The notes under the pieces are model-generated. The model was given only the letters and a program-made list of their open reading frames with translations, did not search any database and was not told the origin of the DNA. DNA of 64,000 bases from CAWIJJ01 sp963836425 (lineage in GTDB: Bacteria > Acidobacteriota > Terriglobia > Bryobacterales > Bryobacteraceae), in contig CAWIJJ010000006.1 in the NCBI GenBank assembly GCA_963836425.1, positions 806,001 through 870,000 on the forward strand. Direction: 5' to 3'. Positions 17,359 to 25,618 of this stretch are shown piece by piece (the stretch's first letter is position 1; each line of letters starts with the position of its first letter). The translations under genes and the position numbers were made by a program.

Positions 17359-17653
17359 GGCCTGGTTGGCACGAACGGGTCACGTCTCACTAGCGCCATC
17401 GACTAACCGGACCAAAGCTATTACCGGGGAGGGCAGCAACGGATTACGAACGATAAGCCCGCAATGTTCCGGCGCCCTACTTAACGGGTTGTCGGCGTTC
17501 TGTTCAATGGTGCTGATGCCCGGGATGAGCACGGCGACCGGGAACAGTCTGGCGTTAGACGTCAAGTTGAAGTGATCGCGCCTTCACAGGACTGAGGCTG
17601 TGCGTCTCTGCGCAAGGATATGCTTGCCTCGCGTGATCCTCAAATACCACAAG
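17359..17653. other. Stretch without a recognisable gene
   Basis: Frames of 60-75 codons exist on both strands, but none resembles a protein family or has a ribosome binding site. It separates the peroxidase remnant from the convergent TIR-domain remnant. Confidence 0.5.
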
Positions 17654-18528
17654 CTAACTCTCTAGTTTCTCGAGTAGCGGCAGAATGCATCGGTTCTTCA
17701 TCGTGTTCACAACATCCACGCCGATTGCGCCCGACCTGAGTATTTCTGTCCACTGTTCACGCAGATCGATCCTGCCGATGGTGCTTGAGATTCCGACTGC
17801 ACCCTGCGCACCGATGTCGTCTAGTACAACGGGAATAATGTGCTCTTTGCGGCCAGAGCTCATCAGAATGTCCTTCTCATACTTCGTCCAAACCTTTTCC
17901 TGGTAGTGCTTGTCAAGGAAAACGAGATAGTAGCGGCACGACTCTGCATAGACCTTTCTGAGGGTCTGCTCCAAGGTCCAAGGCGAGGAGCACGGCCTGT
18001 TGATCGAAATCATAAAAGGTTAAGACATCCTCAGCCTTGAGTTGGTTATTGACGGCCTCTACGACTCTCCTCGTCTCTCCGGCAAAAGAGAATCCAACAT
18101 CGAACGAAAACGCGCGGGCTCGGTCTAGATTCTCTGGCTCGATACCCAGATCTTTGTACAGATCTGTGGGATTAACATTCGAAAGAAAGTACCGAAAAAG
18201 TGGGTCTTCCAGGGAAAAGCCGGAATCAGGATCAAACGCTATCTGCTTCCGTAGGTCCACCTCCCTCGAAGGATCGTGGATGACTTCCGATATGCGGGAT
18301 CGGATCGCTCTTAATCCTGGACGACGTCGCTCGGGCACGACATTAAGTATTTTGTCATAAGTAACAACTAAGGGTCGCCTCAAAAATAACAACTCACGAT
18401 TGATCGGTTCTCTGTCATAAGCCGCCTTGCCAAGCGCAGGTTCGCGAATGACCAAGGGTGGCTCGACATGCCGAGAAATCGGGCAAAGCGGGCGCATTGA
18501 GAGGCGGTGGCGGAGGTCCCGCCGATTT
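17654..18528 (-). pseudogene. C-terminal half of an AAA-TIR protein: TIR domain, frameshifted
   Basis: Reading from about 18528 downward: VEPPLVIREPALGKAAYDRE and RRPLVVTYDKILNVVPERRR form a linker domain, then ARAFSFDVGFSFAGETRRVV begins a TIR domain, followed by VLTFYDFDQQ. Near 17973 one extra base shifts the frame, and the other frame continues LEQTLRKVYAESCRYYLVFLDKHY and KVWTKYEKDILMSSGRKEHIIPVVLDD to the stop at 17654. The WxxxE of KVWTKYE contains the Glu expected to be catalytic in TIR NADases. The 5' end runs into the IS element; the AAA half on its far side (20274-21134) has the same orientation. Confidence 0.75.
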
Positions 18529-18572
18529 GTTATAGTTCCGATTAGAGGTACGTGGTCAATCGGAACTATAAC
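18529..18572. repeat. Perfect 15-bp inverted repeat before the transposase start
   Basis: Arms at 18529-18543 (gttatagttccgatt) and 18558-18572 are exact reverse complements, separated by 14 nt, and end 3 nt before the ATG at 18576. It could be the IS terminal/subterminal transposase-binding site or an RNA hairpin limiting translation of the transposase. Confidence 0.75.
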
Positions 18573-18575
18573 ATT

Positions 18576-20271
18576 ATGCGGCCCCTCTCCTTCCGCCCCG
18601 ATGACTTGCGCGCGCTTCTGCTGCGCAACAAGATCGCCACTCTGGATGAACTGAAGCAAGCTCTCGGCACGCCGGTCGACGTCACCGTCTTCCGCAAACT
18701 CAAGCTGCTGGATTATCTCACCAGCTACTCGCATCGCGGCAGATACTATACCCTCCGCGAAATCGCCCGTTTCGACGACAACGGACTGTGGTCGCAGGCA
18801 GAGGAATGATTTTCCCGCTTCGGTACACTGCTGGCCACCGCGGAAGGGTTCGTCAATCGTTCCCCACGCGGATACTTCGCCGATGAGTTGGCTCCGGTCT
18901 TGCACGTCGAGGTGCAGGATGCACTGCATCAACTGACACAGCAAGCGCGAGTGGCGCGCCAGATCGTTTCCGGCCGGTACCTGTACACCGCGATGGATCC
19001 AACCGTCCAACGACGGCAACTTCTGGCGCACCGCACCGTGGAATTCCTTCCCACGGTCGTGGATGCGTCCGTGCTGGAGGTCTCACCGGAGGAAACGAAA
19101 GCCGCTATCCTCCTGTTCTACAGTCTGCTGGACGAGCAGCAGCGCCGCCTATATGCCGGACTGAGTCACTCAAGCTGGGACGTGGCGGCGATCGCCAACT
19201 GGCTGATTTCCTCGACCTCGATCCGCACACCGTGGCCCGTGGACGACAACAGTTACTATCTCAGGACGTGGAAGTGGACCGCGCGCGCAAAGCCGGCGCT
19301 GGGCGCAAGCGCGTGGAAAAAAAACGCCCGAAATAATCGATGCCATCGAAATTCTTCTGGAGCACGACACCGCCGGAGATCCCATCACCGGTTTGAAGTG
19401 GACCCGCAAGACGACCGAGAAGATCGCGGATGTTCTCCGACAGATCGATATCCCGGTCTCGGCCAATACCGTCGCTCGTCTTCTCTACCAAATGGATTTC
19501 TCCCTGCGCGTCAACCGTAAGCAAATCGCCACCAACTCCAGCCCCTACCGCGATCAGCAGTTCCAGCATATCTGCTCGCTCCGGACTCGCTTCCAGCGAC
19601 AAGGCCTTCCCATCATTAGCGTCGACAGCAAGAAACGCGAACTGATCGGCAACTTCAAAAACGCCGGCGCCAAATGGGATCGCTCGCCCGTTCCGGTGAA
19701 CGATCACGATTTCCGCTCCGATGCCAGCGGAGTGGGCATCTCCTACGGCATTTATGACCCACCCAACAACCGCGGCACGGTCTGTGTCGGCATCTCTCAT
19801 GACACTCCGGCCTTCGCCGCCCATTCCATCGCCACCTGGTGGAAACGCGAAGGAACCCGTCGTTACAATGGTGCGCCCAGACTTCTGGTCCTGGCCGACT
19901 CCGGCGGTAGCAACGGCTGCACCTCCTGGGCCTGGAAAACGGAAATCCAGGCACAAGTATGCAATCGCTTCGGCATCGCAGCCACCATCGCCCATTACCC
20001 TACCGGTGCCTCCAAGTGGAATCCCATCGAGCATCGGTTGTTCTCCGAGATCTCCAAAAACTGGGCTGCCGAGCCCCTCGACAGCTACGAGAAGATGCTC
20101 AAATTCATTCGTACCACCAGCACTCAAACCGGCTTGGTTGTGACCGCCTATCTGGACCGAAGCGAGTATCCAACCGGCCTCAAACCAGACCCCTGTTTGA
20201 TCTCTTCGCTCCGGCTCACCCGCGGCAAACTACTGCCGCGATGGAATTACACGATTCGACCAAATCTGTGA
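18576..20271 (+). pseudogene. ISAzo13-family DDE transposase, three disruptions
   Basis: N-terminal segment SFRPDDLRALLLRNKIATLDEL ... YLTSYSHRGRYYTLREIARFD (winged-helix-like, usual for this family), then a C-terminal DDE domain: KWTRKTTEKIADVL, IISVDSKKRELIGNF (first Asp), VNDHDFRSDASG, LLVLADSGGSNG (second Asp) and GASKWNPIEHRLFSEI (Glu). Disruptions are a TGA at 18807-18809 where homologues have Trp, one missing base near 19163 (inside GLESLKLG), and a change to the next frame at a run of eight A at 19317-19324. The last could be a programmed -1 slip, but the first two make the protein inactive as read. Confidence 0.85.
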
Positions 20272-20273
20272 AA

Positions 20274-21134
20274 CTATTTTTGAGCCGCTGCTAAGTCGGG
20301 TAGTTTGGATAGAGCTAACAGTACCTCTAGATATGGTTTGTTGCCACCAGGGCGCCATTTTTTGCCCCTCGCGAAGATTTTGGCTATGGGCATGTAGCGT
20401 TGAGCCATCTCAACCATAAGACGCTGCCGTATGCTCAATAAGTCAAAAGTAATAATCGTCGTATCCTCGCGGGATTCATAGACCTCTTGAGTGGCACAGA
20501 CCTTGTTGCAGATATGCTGCGCTAGCCAGAAGTTCCCTGAGCTCTCCGAGAGTAGGATCTCGCGGTCTTCGAATAGAACGTTAAGCGCCGACTCACCTTC
20601 GCTGATAAGCCTGTCGATTTCGAGATCAGTCGCCCGTGAAAACCTATATGTGCCCAGTCGCGGACCAAGATCGTAAGAATCGGCAACAAGCGGACTACCC
20701 GTCGTTGGTATCCCGATCAGGAGGACCTTAGGCGGAGTGGGTTGTTCGAACGCTCTGTCGCTGAGACGCTTTAACTGCGACCCAATCGCACTCCGACGGC
20801 TGGCTGAAAACAGATGAAAGTCATCGATGACCAAGACTGCTGGCGTTGGGCACCCTCCTGCATTTGCAATATCGAAGAAACTGGTGACACGCGGGTCCGC
20901 GTCGGGGTCTCTGGCGCTGACGATGGCATACTGCTCGTTCTTGCTCCAGGCCATTTCCTCGAAGACCTTGTATACGATGCACGTTTTGCCGATGCCGGAC
21001 GGTCCTTCGATGAGGAGATGCTTGCCGGGCTGTTCAATGTCCGAGCGGACCTCGCCATAGTACACCGGCTTCACATACGTGTACGGAGGCAAACCCACAG
21101 TCTTGAACACTTCCTTTAGGAGTCTATTTGCCAT
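20274..21134 (-). pseudogene. N-terminal half of an AAA-TIR protein: AAA/STAND-like ATPase
   Basis: A 286-residue frame with a Walker A motif GPSGIGKT (residues 44-51), Walker B AVLVIDDFHLF (Asp104-Asp105), an LLIGIPTTG sensor-like segment and an arginine-rich RFSRATDLEID region: a P-loop ATPase of the AAA/STAND type. It ends after LSKLPDLAAAQK exactly where the IS begins, without a domain that would close the protein. The TIR half resumes in the same orientation on the far side of the IS. The simplest reading is one gene of roughly 560-600 codons, split by insertion; two adjacent separate genes cannot be excluded. Start ATG 21134. Confidence 0.75.
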
Positions 21135-21375
21135 GAAACCTGAATTTTAGCCCATATCAAGCTCCCCCCGGTGCGCCCTTTGCGATTGTGCCCAGAAAGT
21201 CCAGGCTGTCGATCCAAGCCGATTCCTCCCCTGAAACAACGTATGCCGCACAAGTGGACGCCCGGGGCTCTCGAATTCCGTTCGCGCATAAGTCATGAAT
21301 GAACCGCCTTCCGCACTCCCCACGGCCGTAGGCGCTATCTGCGCACGTAAATCGGTCAACCGAACGGTATTGCGG

Positions 21376-21585
21376 CTAATGCCCGTGCTTCTCTTCGAGC
21401 ATGGCCCTCAGGCTGGCGATCTCCCGCTTCAGCTTCTTCTGGCGGCTGACCATCAACAACACGTAGACCACCAGGATCAGCCACGCCACCGTCAGCCCAT
21501 AGCTCAGGAATTCGTAATTGCGCTGGAGCCGGGCGGCCTCCCGGGCAATCTCTTCGCCGCTGTACTGCGCAAACAGTAGGTACAT
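21376..21585 (-). CDS. ccmD: CcmD-like small membrane protein
   Basis: A 69-residue protein with one transmembrane helix (LSYGLTVAWLILVVYVLLMV, about residues 27-46) followed by a basic, charged tail. This is the size and topology of CcmD, which stabilises release of holo-CcmE from CcmABC. It lies 10 nt after ccmC and is the last gene of the ccm operon. The assignment rests on topology and position, as CcmD is poorly conserved in sequence. Confidence 0.75.
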   Translation of the reverse strand: MYLLFAQYSGEEIAREAARLQRNYEFLSYGLTVAWLILVVYVLLMVSRQKKLKREIASLRAMLEEKHGH

Positions 21586-21595
21586 AGAATCTCCG

Positions 21596-22270
21596 TTAAA
21601 TTGCGTGCGCCATGCGGCGCAGCGAGTCCAGCTCCCGCTGCGACTCCTCCTGGCGCAAGCGGACGGCGATCAGCACGATCCCGAACAAAATCATGGCCAG
21701 CATCTGCCAGAGAAAGATCCGGAACCAGTCCGCCGGAAAACTCCCGCCGCCCCAGAAAACCGGCTGCGGATGTTGCGTCCGCCACCACTTGATCGAAAAA
21801 ATGACGATGGGCACATCCAAAAACGCGAAGATGGAGAACACCGCCGCGAACGTCGCGCGCTGCGTGGGCTCTTCGATGGCGCGCCGCAGCATCAGGTACC
21901 CGGCGTAAAGCAGCCAGCACACCAGCGCTGAGGTCAGGCGCGCGTCCCAGGTCCACCAGATGCCCCATATGACGCGGCCCCAGATGGAGCCCGTGATCAG
22001 GTTGGCGGCCAGAAATGCGAGGCCGACTTCGGTCACCGCCACAGCCATGGCGTCATACTTGAAGTTGCGCGTGATCAGAAACATCACGCTGCCGATCAGC
22101 GCCGCCGCCGCCGCCAGCATCGCCGTAATCGCCACCGGCACGTGGAAGAAGATGATTTTGAAAATGGCTCCTTGCGAAGCCTCTTGCGGAAGGCGCGCGA
22201 TGACATTGATGTCCCGCACCAGAATCACGATCGCGATCGCGCCCAGCACAAATAGAATTCTGTCCCTCAT
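21596..22270 (-). CDS. ccmC: Heme exporter/ heme handling protein CcmC
   Basis: A 224-residue protein with six membrane helices. The tryptophan-rich heme-binding motif GIWWTWDAR is at about residues 103-111. The flanking periplasmic histidines that bind heme are present as FFHVP (His43) and KWWRTQHPQP. It delivers heme to CcmE. ATG 22270 was chosen over an in-frame TTG four codons upstream because AGGAG lies 4-5 nt before it. It is co-transcribed with ccmB, 49 nt downstream of it. Confidence 0.95.
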   Translation of the reverse strand: MRDRILFVLGAIAIVILVRDINVIARLPQEASQGAIFKIIFFHVPVAITAMLAAAAALIGSVMFLITRNFKYDAMAVAVTEVGLAFLAANLITGSIWGRVIWGIWWTWDARLTSALVCWLLYAGYLMLRRAIEEPTQRATFAAVFSIFAFLDVPIVIFSIKWWRTQHPQPVFWGGGSFPADWFRIFLWQMLAMILFGIVLIAVRLRQEESQRELDSLRRMAHAI

Positions 22271-22319
22271 GGTTCTCCTCAATGTATCGCACCATCCGCC
22301 GGCGTTGGCCTCACAGTGC

Positions 22320-23000
22320 CTAACCTACTAAAACCGTTTCCACCAGAACCAGCGACACCGAAGTAAAGATCAGGTCGAAGCCGATCAGCATTTTGAGCCA
22401 CATGTCGGTTTGCGGGCTGATGGGTTGGCCCGAAATCAGCGTGGCCGTCAGTTGCATGGCGCCCATCAGCGCCGGGGCCAGAATCGGATACGTCAACATC
22501 GGCAGCATCACTTCGCGCAGCCGGATGTTCACCGTCAGGGCGCTGAAAATCGTGCCGATCACAGTCAAACCCCACGTGCCCAGCGCCAGCACCAGCATGA
22601 GCTGCCAGAACTGCTGCGTCCAGCGCACGTTGTAAAAGACCCCGAAAATCGGGAGCGCCACCAGTTCCATCGCCAGCAGGAGCACGTAATTGGCGATGGC
22701 TTTCCCCAGGAACAGCGCGGAGCCCGGAATCGGCGCTGCCACCAGGGCGTCCAGGCAGTCGTTTGGCAACTCGCGGGCGAAGCTGCGGTTCAGGATCAGG
22801 GTGCCGGCGAAGGCGAAGACGATCCATAACAGGCCGCCGGAAATCTCGCGCGTCGCTTCACTCTCCGGGTCGAACGCAAAGCTGAACAGCACCAGAATCA
22901 CGAGCGAAAACGCGAACGAGGCGTTGATCGCTTCCTTGGTTCGGATTTCGGCGCGAAGATCCTTGGCGGCAATGACCAGCACGTAGCGGAGGAAGCTCAT
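22320..23000 (-). CDS. ccmB: Heme ABC exporter membrane subunit CcmB
   Basis: A 226-residue protein with six hydrophobic segments matching CcmB: FLRYVLVIAAKDLRAEIRTKEA at the N-terminus, FAFAGTLILNRSFARELPND, and the conserved LPIFGVFYN and PMLTYPILAPALMGA segments. It partners CcmA in the ABC complex that powers release of holo-CcmE. ATG at 23000 overlaps the ccmA stop by 1 nt; the longer open frame upstream is antisense-like and lacks family similarity. Confidence 0.95.
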   Translation of the reverse strand: MSFLRYVLVIAAKDLRAEIRTKEAINASFAFSLVILVLFSFAFDPESEATREISGGLLWIVFAFAGTLILNRSFARELPNDCLDALVAAPIPGSALFLGKAIANYVLLLAMELVALPIFGVFYNVRWTQQFWQLMLVLALGTWGLTVIGTIFSALTVNIRLREVMLPMLTYPILAPALMGAMQLTATLISGQPISPQTDMWLKMLIGFDLIFTSVSLVLVETVLVG

Positions 23001-23698
23001 CAACCCTCGCCGTAGCGTGCGTAGAGGTAAGCGGGATCGGAAACCATTTCCGGCGTGCACGGGCCGTGAAACGCCACCTTGCCGCGGTTCAGCAGCGCGA
23101 CGTGTGTGGAAAGCTCGAGCGCTTCCCGCAGTTGGTGGGTGGACATGACGATGGTTTTGCCTTCGGCGAGCCCCTCGCGCAGCAGTCGCTGCAGCACGGC
23201 GATGGCGCGGTCGTCCAGGGCGGTGAATGGTTCGTCGAGCAGCAGCACCGATGGCCCGTGGAGGAAGGCGCGAGCCACCGCCAGGCGCTGCCGCATGCCT
23301 CGCGAGAATTCGCGCACCAGGCCGTCGCGCACGCGGCCGAGCCCGGTCCGGTCCAGCCATTCGAGCGCCGACTTGCGCGGGTCGGGCAGGGAATAGAGTT
23401 TGCCGTAGAGTGTCAGGTTCTCGAGCGCCGACAGTTCTTCGTAGACCGAAATGCCATGCCCAAGATATCCGATCATCCGGCGCGCCTCCGTTTCCCGCGG
23501 CTGCTTGCCAAAGATTCGAATCTCGCCGCGCCCCGGCCGCGAGAATCCCGCCACCGTGCGCAACAGCGTGGTCTTGCCCGCGCCGTTACGGCCGATCAGC
23601 GCCAGGCAGGCGCCCGCCGGAGCTTCCAGCCGAACATCGCGCAGCGCCGGATAGTCGCCGTAATACTTCCATACCCCATCAACGGCGACCGCGTTCAT
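23000..23698 (-). CDS. ccmA: Heme ABC exporter ATP-binding subunit CcmA
   Basis: A 232-residue ABC ATPase with Walker A GRNGAGKTT, signature FSRGMRQRLAVARA (a variant of LSGGQ), Walker B SVLLLDEPFTALDD and a switch histidine in MSTHQLREAL. It powers CcmABCD, and its position before ccmB fits. The start at 23698 overlaps the 3' end of the upstream gene by 20 nt. Confidence 0.95.
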   Translation of the reverse strand: MNAVAVDGVWKYYGDYPALRDVRLEAPAGACLALIGRNGAGKTTLLRTVAGFSRPGRGEIRIFGKQPRETEARRMIGYLGHGISVYEELSALENLTLYGKLYSLPDPRKSALEWLDRTGLGRVRDGLVREFSRGMRQRLAVARAFLHGPSVLLLDEPFTALDDRAIAVLQRLLREGLAEGKTIVMSTHQLREALELSTHVALLNRGKVAFHGPCTPEMVSDPAYLYARYGEG

Positions 23699-24671
23699 CG
23701 GACTCCTTTTTTCGGTAGAGGAGCACGAACCCGAGGGCCAGGATCCCCAGCGCCAGGGCAAGAATTGCGGGAGTCTGACTGTTGACGCGCGGGAGAATCG
23801 CTTCGATCTGCGGTCCGCTGTCGGCCTCTTCATCAGCCGTCGGCGCGGGCGCTTCGGCGGCGGCGCCCGTCAGCTGGATCTTATAGCTCGTGCCCTGCAG
23901 CCCGAAGATGTGGGCCTGCGTGCGCGGCTCCGTCCCGAGATCGGTGAGATTGGCGCCCGTCATCGTAATGCCGTTGGGTGCGATCAGGTAGGTGTTATCG
24001 TCCTTGCTCGCGATCTTGCCCTGGTACGGCTCGCCGGGAGTGTAGGGCACCTGGTAGTTCAGGTCCATGCGGGTTTCGCCGGGCTTGATCTCGAAGCGCG
24101 CCGCGCGCACGTCAGGCGCGGAAGTCTCGGCTATCGGGACGGGGACGGACATGCCTGCACCGTCAGGAGCGGTGGCGCGAAACTCCGGGTTGTCCCCCGC
24201 GGCCTTCGGCAGTTGAAACTTCAGCGTCCCCCCGGCCGGATCAAACCACGTCGTCTTGCCTTCGTTGCTGATGATCCAGCTTTCCGTCACGGCCAGTTTT
24301 CCGTCCGCCGGCTCGAACAGGATCATGTGTTTGGACACCTTGGCGGCGCCCGGCTGCCGGGAGGCATCAAACACAGTCACGGTGAAGCCGGTAGTAGGCG
24401 AGCCCGGCGGCATCATGTGATTGTAAAGCACGCCCTGCCAGCGGACCCGAACGATGGAGGGTCCCTGCGCGGGCACTTCCTGGGTGAAGGCGAATTTTCC
24501 CTGCGCGTCGGACTGCACCTCCGCCACCTGCTCCATGGCGCCCGTGCCGAACTTGTAGAGCGTCACCGTGGCGCCGGCCTGCGGCTGTCCGCTGGTGCCG
24601 TTTATCACCACGCCGCTCACTGCCGCCATGGCCGCCGATGCCGCCAGGAGTAAAATCGCCAGCGTTCTCAT
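23679..24671 (-). CDS. Secreted/anchored protein with carboxypeptidase-regulatory-like domain, in ccm operon
   Basis: A 330-residue protein: signal peptide (MRTLAILLLAASAAMA), an N-terminal beta-sandwich (SGVVINGTSGQPQAGATVTLY) of the carboxypeptidase-regulatory-like type, a central beta-rich region, and a C-terminal transmembrane helix (TPAILALALGILALGFVLLY) with a basic cytoplasmic end. It overlaps the zinc-ribbon gene by 4 nt and ccmA by 20 nt, so it belongs to the operon. It is not a standard Ccm component; a periplasmic chaperone or scaffold role is only a guess from location. Confidence 0.8.
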   Translation of the reverse strand: MRTLAILLLAASAAMAAVSGVVINGTSGQPQAGATVTLYKFGTGAMEQVAEVQSDAQGKFAFTQEVPAQGPSIVRVRWQGVLYNHMMPPGSPTTGFTVTVFDASRQPGAAKVSKHMILFEPADGKLAVTESWIISNEGKTTWFDPAGGTLKFQLPKAAGDNPEFRATAPDGAGMSVPVPIAETSAPDVRAARFEIKPGETRMDLNYQVPYTPGEPYQGKIASKDDNTYLIAPNGITMTGANLTDLGTEPRTQAHIFGLQGTSYKIQLTGAAAEAPAPTADEEADSGPQIEAILPRVNSQTPAILALALGILALGFVLLYRKKESDERGRR

Positions 24672-25105
24672 TTCGCCACCTTCATCGGCTTGCCGCACTC
24701 GCCGCAGAATTTGAGCTCGGTCGGAAACGACGAGCCGCAGGCATCGCAGATAAACCCCGAGGGCTGCGATTTGGCAGCCGGAGCCGCGGCTGCGGAGCGC
24801 ACCGGCTTCGCCACCACTTGCCCGGTGATTCCCAGCGCGCCCTTGAGCCGGTCCACTTCGGCCATTACCCCGGCCAGCTCCTTCTGCAAATCCTTCTTGG
24901 TTATCTGGTAATCGGCATCGGAAAGCTTGCCGACGCGGTACTCAAACTGCAAATCGCGCAGGTTCTCGTAGATCGCCGCTTTGCGCTCGTCCAGGTGCGC
25001 AAACGGCGATTCGGGTTCGGGCGCCGGCAGGTCCTTCGGTCTGACGCCAAGGACAAACGCGATAACGGCGATCGCGATGACGCACGTAATGACTATGACA
25101 ATCAA
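24668..25105 (-). CDS. Membrane-anchored zinc-ribbon protein, CcmI-like position
   Basis: A 145-residue protein: an N-terminal transmembrane helix (IVITCVIAIAVIAFVLG), a helical stretch (AAIYENLRDLQFEYRVGKLSDADYQ) like that in CcmI/CycH N-terminal domains, and a C-terminal zinc ribbon with two CxxC pairs (CDACGSSF ... FCGECGKPM). It starts at TTG 25105 as the only sensible in-frame codon. CcmI normally chaperones apocytochromes to CcmFH; here its TPR domain would be replaced by a zinc ribbon. Function is inferred from order in the operon. Confidence 0.75.
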   Translation of the reverse strand: MIVIVITCVIAIAVIAFVLGVRPKDLPAPEPESPFAHLDERKAAIYENLRDLQFEYRVGKLSDADYQITKKDLQKELAGVMAEVDRLKGALGITGQVVAKPVRSAAAAPAAKSQPSGFICDACGSSFPTELKFCGECGKPMKVAK

Positions 25106-25147
25106 TCAAACCACCAATAGTGAGCGGTACAGGCTCGCAAGCCCGTC

Positions 25148-25618
25148 CTACTCGAGGTTCGCAAGATCTCTTTCGATCTGGTCCTTGTACCGGGCCAGCT
25201 CCGGGTCGTCGATTTCCACCGGGCCGAGGTCCGTGAGCGGCTTGGGCTTCTTGTAATACTTGCGGATGAACAGCCAGATCACTCCCAGCCCCAGGCCCAC
25301 CGAGGCGTAGGGAACAATCCAGCCGGCCGGGCTCGGGGGCGCCAGGTAAATGCCGGCGCCGTAATCCCGGATAAAGGCGTTTACAATCTGCTGGTCGCTC
25401 ATTCCCACCGCCTGCATCTGAGCGATGCGCTCTTTGGCGGGTTTCGAGAAATGGCATTCCAGCATGCTGCACGTGGCCACCGAATCCTTGCAGCCGCACT
25501 GGCATGCAAGCCGGGCGCCCACGCGCCGCACATCGATGCCGGGCTTCTCCGACGCGGTTTGCGCCAGGGCCGCCACCGCCATCAGGGCGATTATCAGGCT
25601 ACTTCTGAAGCGTCGCAT
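25148..25618 (-). CDS. ccmH: CcmH-like thiol protein, cysteine-rich variant
   Basis: A 156-residue protein: signal peptide (RSSLIIALMAVAALAQ), a short periplasmic three-helix domain, and a C-terminal membrane helix (AGWIVPYASVGLGLGVIWLFI). Classical CcmH carries LRCxxCQ; here the motif is ACQCGCKDSVATC with Cys39, 41, 43, 50 and 55. The downstream ERIAQMQAVGMSDQQIVNAFIRDYG matches CcmH well. It should reduce apocytochrome thiols before heme ligation. It overlaps the end of ccmF by 20 nt. Confidence 0.85.
   Translation of the reverse strand: MRRFRSSLIIALMAVAALAQTASEKPGIDVRRVGARLACQCGCKDSVATCSMLECHFSKPAKERIAQMQAVGMSDQQIVNAFIRDYGAGIYLAPPSPAGWIVPYASVGLGLGVIWLFIRKYYKKPKPLTDLGPVEIDDPELARYKDQIERDLANLE

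Larger units (their letters stand above)
18529..20285 (+). mobile_element. ISAzo13-type insertion sequence, decayed
   Basis: A roughly 1.75-kb segment encoding an ISAzo13-family transposase on the plus strand, inserted between two same-strand halves of an AAA-TIR gene. Outer limits are approximate. The left side is set by an inverted-repeat arm starting at 18529 (ttatagttcc) and the right side by a partly similar reversed sequence (aaatagtttc on the minus strand) near 20270-20285. No target-site duplication could be recognised by eye. Confidence 0.7.

Noticed and set aside
17348..17575. 75-codon plus-strand frame after the peroxidase remnant
   Set aside because: No ribosome binding site, no family similarity; overlapped by an equally meaningless minus-strand frame.
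18529..19031. Extension of the minus-strand TIR frame through the IS
   Set aside because: Residues in this part are the antisense of the transposase N-terminus, so not part of the TIR protein.
21147..21359. 70-codon minus-strand frame between the AAA half and ccmD
   Set aside because: No family features or ribosome binding site; the stretch is taken as intergenic.
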